Assembly: GCA_015234465.1 (NCBI GenBank)
Contig: JADGNA010000021.1
Location: forward strand, 16,409 to 80,408
Direction: 5' to 3'
Length of the DNA: 64,000 nucleotides
Origin: Salinibacterium sp.
GTDB taxonomy: Bacteria > Actinomycetota > Actinomycetes > Actinomycetales > Microbacteriaceae
Shown here: positions 57,375 to 64,000 of the stretch, one piece after another
Layout of the letters: each line of letters starts with the position of its first letter
How positions within the stretch are numbered: position 1 is the stretch's first letter
The notes under the pieces: generated by a model
What the model was told of the DNA's origin: nothing
Databases searched by the model: none
What the model saw: only the letters and a program-made list of their open reading frames with translations
Translations under genes and position numbers: made by a program

Positions 57375-58739
57375 CTAGTTCGCGAGCTGCTCACGCACGA
57401 CGGCAGCGAGTTCCTCAGCTGCCTGCTGCGCGGTCTCGTGATCGGCCGCTTCGACCATGACGCGCACCATCGGCTCCGTGCCGGAGGGGCGCAGGAGCAC
57501 GCGACCCGTCGAACCGAGGCGCTCCTCCCAGCCCGAGACAGCGGATGCGATGACCTCGTTGCCCTCGAGGGCCGTGCGGTCGACACCCTTCACGTTGATC
57601 ATGACCTGCGGGTACACAGTCATGACCGAGGCGAGCTCTGCCAGGGACTTTCCGGTGCGAGTGACTTCGGCCGCCAACTGGAGCCCCGTCAGGATGCCGT
57701 CGCCCGTCGTCGCGTGATCGCTCATGATGACGTGGCCGGACTGCTCCCCGCCCAGGTTGTAGCCGTGCTCCTCCATCGCCTCCAGCACGTAGCGGTCGCC
57801 GACCGAGGTGAGCACCGTCGAGATGCCGTTCTCCTCCATCGCGAGGCGCAGCCCGAGGTTGCTCATGACGGTGGCAACGAGTGTGTCGTGCTTGAGCAGG
57901 CCCCGCTCCTTGAGAGAAACGGCGAGGATGGCCATGATCTGGTCGCCATCCACGATGGCGCCCGTGTGATCGACCGCGAGGCAGCGGTCAGCGTCACCGT
58001 CGTGGGCGATGCCGAGGTCTGCCTCATGGGCGACGACCGCCTCCGCGAGGCGATCGATGTGGGTCGAGCCGACGCCGTCATTGATATTGAAGCCGTCGGG
58101 ATCGGCGCCGATCACCGTGACGCGGGCACCGGCATCCGTGAACACCTGCGGCGAGACACCGGATGCGGCGCCGTGCGCGCAGTCGAGCACGATGTGCAGC
58201 CCGTCGAGCCGCGCAGGAAGCGTCGACAGGAGGTGCAGCACGTAGCGGTCCTCGGCGTCGGCGAAGCGACGGATGCGCCCAACCTCCACGCCAGTCGGCG
58301 CGAGCTTGCGACCCTTCTCATAGGCATCCGCGATGCGGTCCTCGACGATGTCGGGAAGCTTGACACCGCCCACCGCGAAGAGCTTGATGCCGTTGTCGTC
58401 AGCCGGATTGTGCGACGCCGAGATCATGACGCCGAAATCGGCGCGGATGTCCTCGATGAGGAATGCGGCAGCGGGCGTCGGAATGACCCCCGCGTCAAGC
58501 ACGTCGACCCCCGAACTCGCGAACCCAGCGGCCACAGCGGCCGAGATGAATTCGCCCGAGATTCGGGGGTCACGTGCAATCACCGCGACGGGACGGCGGC
58601 CGGAGGCCCTGCGGCCGTCAGCGACTCGGCCCTTGCCGAGCACGACGGCCGCAGACTGTGCGATGCCGAGCGCGAGTTCGACGGTCAGGTCGCGGTTAGC
58701 GAGACCCCGAACACCGTCGGTACCGAACAGCCGAGCCAT
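57375..58739 (-). CDS. glmM: phosphoglucosamine mutase
   Basis: 454 residues. N-terminal [19 protein letters not shown], phosphoserine in [13 protein letters not shown] (about residue 106), metal site in [13 protein letters not shown] and the C-terminal [14 protein letters not shown]. Converts glucosamine 6-phosphate to glucosamine 1-phosphate, directly after GlmS in the pathway. 24 bp downstream of rpsI. Confidence 0.97.
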   Translation of the reverse strand: MARLFGTDGVRGLANRDLTVELALGIAQSAAVVLGKGRVADGRRASGRRPVAVIARDPRISGEFISAAVAAGFASSGVDVLDAGVIPTPAAAFLIEDIRADFGVMISASHNPADDNGIKLFAVGGVKLPDIVEDRIADAYEKGRKLAPTGVEVGRIRRFADAEDRYVLHLLSTLPARLDGLHIVLDCAHGAASGVSPQVFTDAGARVTVIGADPDGFNINDGVGSTHIDRLAEAVVAHEADLGIAHDGDADRCLAVDHTGAIVDGDQIMAILAVSLKERGLLKHDTLVATVMSNLGLRLAMEENGISTVLTSVGDRYVLEAMEEHGYNLGGEQSGHVIMSDHATTGDGILTGLQLAAEVTRTGKSLAELASVMTVYPQVMINVKGVDRTALEGNEVIASAVSGWEERLGSTGRVLLRPSGTEPMVRVMVEAADHETAQQAAEELAAVVREQLAN

Positions 58740-58763
58740 TCCTTTGTCCGTCGCCGGAAAGGA

Positions 58764-59249
58764 TTAGCGCTTGGAGAACTGCGACGCCTTGCGGGCCTTC
58801 TTGAGACCAGCCTTCTTGCGCTCGATGACGCGAGCGTCACGGGTGAGGAAGCCAGCCTTCTTGAGGGTCGCGCGGTTGTTCTCGCGGTCGACCTCGTTGA
58901 GCGCGCGAGCGATCGCAAGGCGGAGTGCACCGGCCTGGCCCGAGGGGCCACCACCCGTGATCTTGGCCGTCACGTCGTAGCTGCCGAGGAGGTCGAGCAC
59001 CTTGAACGGGTCGTTGATGAGCTGCTGGTGCAGCTTGTTGGGGAAGTAGTCGGCGAGCTGACGCTCGTTGACCGTGAAGCTGCCGCTGCCGGGGACGATG
59101 CGCACGCGGGCGATGGCCTGCTTGCGACGGCCGACGGCTGCGCCGGAAACGTTGAGGACGGCACGGGGAGCCTTGGGCGCCTCCGATGCGGGGGTCTCAG
59201 TCGTGAAGCTCTCGGGAGCCTGCTCGATGGAGTCTGCGATCTTCGCCAT
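58764..59249 (-). CDS. rpsI: 30S ribosomal protein S9
   Basis: 161 residues. An N-terminal extension of about 35 residues precedes the core ([17 protein letters not shown]). The basic C-terminus [14 protein letters not shown] reaches the ribosomal P site. ATG start. Follows rplM. Confidence 0.97.
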   Translation of the reverse strand: MAKIADSIEQAPESFTTETPASEAPKAPRAVLNVSGAAVGRRKQAIARVRIVPGSGSFTVNERQLADYFPNKLHQQLINDPFKVLDLLGSYDVTAKITGGGPSGQAGALRLAIARALNEVDRENNRATLKKAGFLTRDARVIERKKAGLKKARKASQFSKR

Positions 59250-59282
59250 AGTCTTCGAAATCCTTATTTCTTACGGCCGGCG

Positions 59283-59729
59283 CTACTGCGCGACCTGGCC
59301 GAGGGTGTAGGTCTTGGGCTGCTGGGCAGCGTGGGGGTGCTCCGGGCCCGAGTAGACCTTGAGCTTCGCGAGCTGGGCGCGACCGATCGAGTTCTTGGGG
59401 AGCATGCCGCGGATGGCCTTCTCGACCGCACGCTCAGGGCGCGTCTCGAGGAGCTCCGAGTAGCTCGTGGCCTTGAGGCCGCCCGGGTAACCCGAGTGAC
59501 GGTAGGCCTTCTTCTGCGCGAGCTTGGAACCCGTCAGCGCGACCTTGTCCGCGTTGATGATGATGACGAAGTCACCCATGTCCATGTGGGGCGCGAAGGT
59601 CGGCTTGTGCTTGCCACGCAGAAGCGTCGCAGCGTGGCTGGCCAGACGGCCCAGCACGACGTCGGTCGCGTCGATGACGAGCCATTCGCGCTTGACGTCA
59701 GCGGGCGTGGGAGAAAATGTGCGAGTCAC
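59283..59729 (-). CDS. rplM: 50S ribosomal protein L13
   Basis: 148 residues. [19 protein letters not shown] and [19 protein letters not shown] are family signatures. GTG at 59729 fits the usual N-terminus; no good Shine-Dalgarno is visible. First gene of rplM-rpsI. Confidence 0.95.
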   Translation of the reverse strand: MTRTFSPTPADVKREWLVIDATDVVLGRLASHAATLLRGKHKPTFAPHMDMGDFVIIINADKVALTGSKLAQKKAYRHSGYPGGLKATSYSELLETRPERAVEKAIRGMLPKNSIGRAQLAKLKVYSGPEHPHAAQQPKTYTLGQVAQ

Positions 59730-59902
59730 AATAGTGCTGCTTTCTGATCGAGTGAGGTGTTCGTGAATCCCACTCCGGTGGCGGTTGTCACATCGATGAC
59801 GTGAGAACAGGCCGGTGGAGGGCTCATGATCGGGCGTGGCGCACGAGACGCACACACCAAGGGGAAACTCTATCCCACGGGCATCCGTCGGTCAATTTCA
59901 CG

Positions 59903-59964
59903 TTCCCAACTCAGGAGTCACTGCACCGGCCGACCGGCACAGCCCGGGACTCCTGAGTTGGGAA
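59903..59964. repeat. dispersed intergenic palindromic repeat, copy B
   Basis: Perfect 16-bp arms TTCCCAACTCAGGAGT (59903-59918) and complement (59949-59964) around a 30-base GC-rich spacer that contains CCGGCCGACCGG. It lies between rplM (upstream side) and the truA stop. Same family as the copies at 34066 and 62907. Confidence 0.8.
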
Positions 59965-59972
59965 AGCGGGGG

Positions 59973-60896
59973 TCAGTCGAGCGGGGCGCGTCGGGCACGC
60001 GTCTGCTCGGCACGCGCACCCAGCTCCTCGTCGCTCGGGTAGCCGACCTCGACCAGCGTGAGTCCCTTCGCGGGCATGACCTTGAACTCGCTGCCGCGCA
60101 CGCGCTCCTCGAGGATCTCGCCGACGCGGGTCGCCGTGAGCACTCCGCGCCCCGCCGAGACACACGCGCCGACCAGCGAGCGCACCATGCTGTGGCAGAA
60201 GGCATCCGCCCGCACCTCCCCCACCAGCACGCCGTCGGCATCGCGCCGCCAGGAGAACTCCTGCAGGGTGCGCACGGTCGTCGCGCCCTCCTGCGGCGGG
60301 CGGCAGTAGGCGGCGAAGTCGTGCAGGCCAAGGAGCTCGGCCGCCGCCTCATTCATGCGTGCCTCGTCGAGGGGCGCCGGGTACCAGACCGTGTTGTGGC
60401 GCAGGAGCGGGTTCCTCGCCACCGAGGCGTCGCCGACCCGATAGACGTAACGGCGCCACACGGGTGAGAATCGCGCGTCGAAGCCGGTGGGCGCGACGGT
60501 GGTGCGATGCACGACGAAGTCACTGTCGAGGCCAGCGATGCCGTTGATGCGACGCGCCAGGGACTCTGGGCCGTCGGCATCCGTAGTCCTGTTCGCTGCC
60601 GCGCCCTTCGAACCAGGCCGTCTCCTGAGCGAGAGGGCCGCCAACTGATCGGCCGTGAGGTCGATGTGGGCGACCTGGCCCGTCGCGTGCACGCCCGCAT
60701 CCGTCCGTCCGGCAACGACCAGCCGAGGGACGGGCGGATGCCGCTTCAGGAGCACCTCGAGTGCCGCCTCGATCTCGCCCTGCACCGTGCGCTGGCCCCG
60801 CTGCCTCGCCCAGCCGCTGAAGCCCGACCCGTCGTAGGCGATGTCGAGGCGGATGCGCGTGGTCGCCTCGCCGGCCACCGTCGTCTGCGAATCCAC
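59973..60896 (-). CDS. truA: tRNA pseudouridine(38-40) synthase TruA
   Basis: 307 residues. DIAYDGSGFSGWARQRGQRT at the start; catalytic Asp in AGRTDAGVHATGQVAH; FCHSMVRSLVGACVSAG near the end. A 30-residue insertion (SLRRRPGSKGAAAN region) is seen in actinobacteria. GTG start. Confidence 0.96.
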   Translation of the reverse strand: MDSQTTVAGEATTRIRLDIAYDGSGFSGWARQRGQRTVQGEIEAALEVLLKRHPPVPRLVVAGRTDAGVHATGQVAHIDLTADQLAALSLRRRPGSKGAAANRTTDADGPESLARRINGIAGLDSDFVVHRTTVAPTGFDARFSPVWRRYVYRVGDASVARNPLLRHNTVWYPAPLDEARMNEAAAELLGLHDFAAYCRPPQEGATTVRTLQEFSWRRDADGVLVGEVRADAFCHSMVRSLVGACVSAGRGVLTATRVGEILEERVRGSEFKVMPAKGLTLVEVGYPSDEELGARAEQTRARRAPLD

Positions 60897-60934
60897 AGGC
60901 CGAGTCTACGAGGCCCGGCTACCATCGATAGGCC

Positions 60935-62869
60935 ATGACCGCGACACCCAGCACGACCGAGCCTGCCCTCCGCGGCACCCCGGTGGCCGGTCGCTTCACA
61001 GGCCTCGACGGGCTTCGTGCCGTCGCGGTGCTGGCTGTCATCGTGTACCACTTCATGCCCGCGGCGCTCCCGGGCGGCTTCCTCGGCGTCGACATCTTCT
61101 TCGTCATCAGCGGCTTCCTCATCACCTCGCTGCTCCTGCGCGAACGCGAACGCGACGGCCGCATCCACCTCGGGCGCTTCTGGCTCCGCCGCGCCCGACG
61201 GCTGCTCCCCGCGATCGGGCTGCTCGTCATCACCTGCGGCGGCATCGCCTGGCTCATCGGCGGAGACGTGCTCATCGGGCTCGGGTTGCAGGTGCTCGGG
61301 GCGGCGACCTTCAGCAGCAACTGGATCGCCGTCGCGGCAGGCCAGAGCTACTTCGACGACTCCACACCCGAGCTCTTCAGGAACCTCTGGTCCCTTGCCG
61401 TCGAGGAACAGTTCTACGTCGTCTGGCCAGCGTTGCTGCTGCTCCTGCTGCTCGTGCCCGCGCGACGCGTGCGGATCGCCATCCTGCTTGCCCTCACCCT
61501 CGCATCCGCCATCGGCATGGCACTCACGGCCGACCCGGCGGGTGACGCGACCCGCGCCTACTTCGGCACCGACACGCACAGCTTCGGGCTCGCGCTGGGA
61601 GCGGCGCTCGCTTTCATCGCGCAGGCCGGGCCGCTTGGGCGTGCCGCGAAGGTCATCCAGGCGGCCGGTGTAGCCTCGCTCGGCCTCATCGGCGCCGCCG
61701 CCGTCGTGCTGCGCGACGACTCCGTGCTCACCTACCGCGGCGGTCTCGCCATCGTCGCGGTCCTCACCGCGCTCGTCATCCTCGCGGGGATCCAGCCGGA
61801 ATCACGCCTCGGCCGCGCGCTCGACATCCGCCCCCTCGCGTGGATCGGCGAACGCTCCTACGGCCTCTACCTCTGGCATTGGCCGGCGCACGTGCTCACC
61901 GCCGCCGTCGTCACCGACCTCGCCCCCGGGCCGAGCGCACCGTGGATCACGGCGGGCATCGCCCTCCTCGCGACGGTCATCGCCGCGCAACTCTCCTACG
62001 CCTACCTCGAGCAACCGGTGCGACGGCTCGGCTTCCGCGGTGCGACCCAAGCGGGGTGGCGTGCCCTGAGCGGATGGCGCGGAGCCGCCGTCAACCCTGC
62101 AGCGACCGCGACCCAGCGCAGGGGCCGTGCCGTGGCATCCGGTCTCGCAGTCGCCTGCAGCATCGCCCTGATCGCGGGCACCATCGCAGGCATCGCGGCC
62201 GACCCCGGCACGGGAAGCGTGCAGCAGCAGATCCAGGCGGGCCAGGATGCGATCCGCGATGCCGCGACACCCGCACCCGACGCGCCCGGCGACGGTGGAG
62301 ACGCGGAGGGAGCGGCACAGGCCGCCCCCGCGGAGACCCCCGGTGGCGACCAGATCACGGCGATCGGCGACTCCGTCATGCTCGCTTCCGCTGCCTCAAT
62401 GCAGCAGGTGCTCCCCGGCATCGATATCGACGCCGCCGTCTCCCGGCAGTTCTCGAGCGCCCCCGCACTCATCCGCGCGCATCTTGACGCCGGCACGCTG
62501 CGTCCCGTCGTGCTGCTCGGCCTCGGCACCAACGGCCCGGTCGACACCGAGACGCTCGCCGAAGTTCGCGAGCTGCTTGGCACCTCGCACCAGCTCGTGC
62601 TCGTCAACGTGCACGCGCCACGCTGGTGGACCGACGGGGTGAACTCGACCCTCACGTCGTTTGCGCAGCAGTACCGCGATGTGGAACTCGCGAACTGGCG
62701 GGACTCCATCGCGCCCCAGCTGCGGCTGCTTGCTCGCGACCAGATCCATCCCGGCGACGCGGGCGGGCTCGTCTACGCGGCCGCCGTGCAGGATGCACTG
62801 CAGCGCCTCGCGGAACTGCCGCCCGTCGTTGGACCACGGGACTACGGCCTCGCCCCACAGCCCACCTGA
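60935..62869 (+). CDS. membrane O-acyltransferase (OafA/YrhL type) with C-terminal SGNH-like domain
   Basis: 644 residues. Acyltransferase-3 membrane domain with about ten helices (about 20-400): GLDGLRAVAVLAVIVYHFMP with the essential His, and NLWSLAVEEQFYVVWP. After an Ala/Asp/Pro linker comes an extracytoplasmic SGNH-like domain with GDSVMLASAASM, GLGTNGPVD and DQIHPGDAG (catalytic Asp-His). The architecture matches OatA-like peptidoglycan or polysaccharide O-acetyltransferases. TACCAT at 60920-60925 is a -10 candidate, 9 bases before the ATG. Confidence 0.9.
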   Translation: MTATPSTTEPALRGTPVAGRFTGLDGLRAVAVLAVIVYHFMPAALPGGFLGVDIFFVISGFLITSLLLRERERDGRIHLGRFWLRRARRLLPAIGLLVITCGGIAWLIGGDVLIGLGLQVLGAATFSSNWIAVAAGQSYFDDSTPELFRNLWSLAVEEQFYVVWPALLLLLLLVPARRVRIAILLALTLASAIGMALTADPAGDATRAYFGTDTHSFGLALGAALAFIAQAGPLGRAAKVIQAAGVASLGLIGAAAVVLRDDSVLTYRGGLAIVAVLTALVILAGIQPESRLGRALDIRPLAWIGERSYGLYLWHWPAHVLTAAVVTDLAPGPSAPWITAGIALLATVIAAQLSYAYLEQPVRRLGFRGATQAGWRALSGWRGAAVNPAATATQRRGRAVASGLAVACSIALIAGTIAGIAADPGTGSVQQQIQAGQDAIRDAATPAPDAPGDGGDAEGAAQAAPAETPGGDQITAIGDSVMLASAASMQQVLPGIDIDAAVSRQFSSAPALIRAHLDAGTLRPVVLLGLGTNGPVDTETLAEVRELLGTSHQLVLVNVHAPRWWTDGVNSTLTSFAQQYRDVELANWRDSIAPQLRLLARDQIHPGDAGGLVYAAAVQDALQRLAELPPVVGPRDYGLAPQPT

Positions 62870-62906
62870 GGTTCGAGTGACCCGCTTATGTTTTCAAGAT
62901 CGGACG

Positions 62907-62959
62907 AGTTGCCCACTTCAGGGGCTCCGCGAACCCCTGAGCACCCGAACTGGGCAACT
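62907..62959. repeat. dispersed intergenic palindromic repeat, copy C (diverged)
   Basis: Outer arms AGTTGCCCA/TGGGCAACT (62907-62915, 62951-62959) and inner arms TCAGGGG/CCCCTGA (62918-62924, 62934-62940). It lies in the 181-bp convergent gap between the acyltransferase and rplQ. It shares CCCA-N-TTCAGG with copies A and B. Confidence 0.6.
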
Positions 62960-63002
62960 GAAGCTACACAAGCAAGCTGACGACACGTGAGCCCAGAAAC
63001 GA

Positions 63003-63033
63003 CGAAGGCCCCGCTCGATGAGCGGGGCCTTCG
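63003..63033 (-). terminator. terminator after rplQ
   Basis: Perfect 14-bp inverted repeat (63003-63016 with 63020-63033, arm CGAAGGCCCCGCTC) and a 3-base loop, 18 bp past rplQ. On the transcript it is followed by GUCGUUUC. Confidence 0.8.
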
Positions 63034-63050
63034 CGATGTTCCTTGCGGAA

Positions 63051-63656
63051 CTAGTTCTTCTGCTGGTTGCCCGAACCCTCAGGGGCAGCGCCCTCGGGGG
63101 TGCCGGCGGTCGCCTCGACAGCGGCCTCGTTGGTCGCCTCGACCGACGCCTCGTCGGCGGGAACAGCGGTCTCCTCGACGGGGGTCTCGGTCGCGGGGGT
63201 CTCCTCCGTGACATCCGTCGTCTCGTCGGCGGCGGGCTCCTCGACAGGCTTCTCAGCCTTGGCGGGCTTGTCGGCCTTGGGCTTCGGCTTGGCGTTGACG
63301 GGCTCGAGCACGAGCTCGATCTGCACCATCGACGCGTTGTCGCCCTTGCGGAAGCCGAGCTTCGTGATGCGGGTGTAGCCGCCCTCACGCTCAGCAACGA
63401 GCGGCGCGATCTCGGTGAAGAGCTCGTGCACGACGCTCTTGTCGCGGATGACCGACAGCACACGACGACGCGAGTGCAGGTCACCACGCTTCGCGAAGGT
63501 GACCATGCGCTCGGCGACGGGGCGGAGGCGCTTGGCCTTCAGCTCGGTCGTCTTGATGCTCTTGTGGGTGAAGAGGGCAGCCGCCAGGTTGGCGAGCATG
63601 AGCCGCTCGTGCGCGGGACCGCCTCCGAGGCGGGCACCCTTGGTGGGCTTAGGCAT
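63051..63656 (-). CDS. rplQ: 50S ribosomal protein L17 with long acidic C-terminal tail
   Basis: 201 residues. The core is about 120 residues ([20 protein letters not shown], then [21 protein letters not shown]) and is followed by an 80-residue Ala/Glu/Thr/Pro-rich tail that is low complexity and probably disordered. Such extensions are known in actinobacteria. ATG at 63656; a terminator follows. Confidence 0.96.
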   Translation of the reverse strand: MPKPTKGARLGGGPAHERLMLANLAAALFTHKSIKTTELKAKRLRPVAERMVTFAKRGDLHSRRRVLSVIRDKSVVHELFTEIAPLVAEREGGYTRITKLGFRKGDNASMVQIELVLEPVNAKPKPKADKPAKAEKPVEEPAADETTDVTEETPATETPVEETAVPADEASVEATNEAAVEATAGTPEGAAPEGSGNQQKN

Positions 63657-63719
63657 TTTCTAGATCTCCAGTAATCAAAAAGGGGGTGTCAGGCAGGCAG
63701 ACGGCCGGGGCCGAAGGCG

Positions 63720-64000
63720 CTAGTTGCCCTCGGACTCGTCGTAGCCGCTGTAGAAGTGAGCGCCGTCGAACCCGGGAACCGCGTCCTTCAGCGACAGGCC
63801 CATCTCCACAAGCTTGTCCTTGACCTCATCCACAGACTTCTGTCCGAAGTTGCGGATGTTCATGAGCTGGGTCTCCGAGAGGGCGACCAGTTCACTCACG
63901 TTGTTGATGCCCTCGCGCTTGAGGCAGTTGTAGCTGCGCACAGACAGGTCGAGGTCTTCGATCGGCATGCTGAGCTCGGTCGAGAGCACGGCGTCGACCG
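63720..64000 (-). CDS. rpoA: RNA polymerase alpha subunit (C-terminal part, continues beyond window)
   Basis: The alpha C-terminal domain, with [20 protein letters not shown] and [21 protein letters not shown], binds UP-element DNA and activators. The frame is open to the window edge, so the N-terminal domain lies outside. 63 bp upstream of rplQ, the standard order. Confidence 0.96.
   Translation of the reverse strand, partial: VDAVLSTELSMPIEDLDLSVRSYNCLKREGINNVSELVALSETQLMNIRNFGQKSVDEVKDKLVEMGLSLKDAVPGFDGAHFYSGYDESEGN

Noticed and set aside
57438..59747. 769-codon plus-strand frame opposite glmM, rpsI and rplM
   Set aside because: Antisense shadow of three well-recognised genes.
59730..59902. 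L13-type ribosomal leader upstream of rplM
   Set aside because: I could not draw a convincing conserved fold. The sequence is non-coding but otherwise unremarkable.

Overview
The window is high-GC, gene-dense, single-chromosome-type DNA. Actinobacterial features are frequent GTG starts, leaderless promoters with a TANNNT -10 box 6 to 9 bases before the start codon, CIRCE-controlled groES, PspC-type sensor kinases, and the ribosomal and cell-wall gene orders. The word GGATGC/GCATCC recurs throughout, which together with gene content suggests a Microbacteriaceae-like member of the Micrococcales. That placement is inference; no 16S gene is present. No prophage, insertion sequence or CRISPR array was seen.

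Layout. 1-7.5 kb: an L-arabinose module on the minus strand (LacI-type regulator, araB, araD, araA, then two tandem ChvE-like sugar-binding lipoproteins, the second cut by the window edge). 7.5-12.97 kb: an MFS transporter, the reverse transsulfuration pair (cystathionine beta-synthase and a gamma-lyase/synthase), and a DUF3105-DUF305 pair. 13-16 kb: a small zinc-ribbon protein, a MazEF-like toxin-antitoxin pair with a clear operator, and an ABC exporter. 16-19.5 kb: a three-gene alpha-glucoside-type sugar importer. 19.8-21 kb: an LPVTG sortase substrate. 21-22.3 kb: rplL-rplJ with an L10-type leader. 22.3-25.3 kb: a two-component system with a linked membrane protein.

25.3-28.3 kb: a deletion scar joining the remnants of a divergent sugar-isomerase/ROK pair, then a YqaJ-type nuclease, an alpha/beta hydrolase and an EamA transporter. 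28.3-31 kb: rplA-rplK-nusG-secE-tRNA-Trp. 31-34 kb: an aminotransferase and the lysG/lysE exporter pair. 34-37.9 kb: a LiaFSR-like module (LuxR-type regulator, PspC-kinase, PspC membrane protein, small membrane protein). 37.9-39.4 kb: guaB. 39.6-46.5 kb: a branched-chain-amino-acid-type ABC importer (livHMGF, livK and a second livK-like gene). 46.5-50.3 kb: rarD, groES, a SAM methyltransferase and two DUF4190 proteins.

50.3-59.7 kb: the conserved minus-strand run rplM-rpsI-glmM-glmS-acpS-alr-tsaE-tsaB-rimI-tsaD, with coaA alone on the plus strand. 59.9-64 kb: truA, a membrane acyltransferase with a C-terminal SGNH-like domain, rplQ and the 3' end of rpoA.

The genes are mainly housekeeping (translation, peptidoglycan precursors, t6A tRNA modification) interleaved with nutrient-uptake modules that carry their own regulators. 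I did not find a convincing wholly new system. The most interesting leads are a dispersed intergenic palindrome family, the deletion scar at 25.5 kb, a fused LivH permease, a GlnR-like half-site pattern with a 5'-terminal hairpin at livK, and several well-formed operators.
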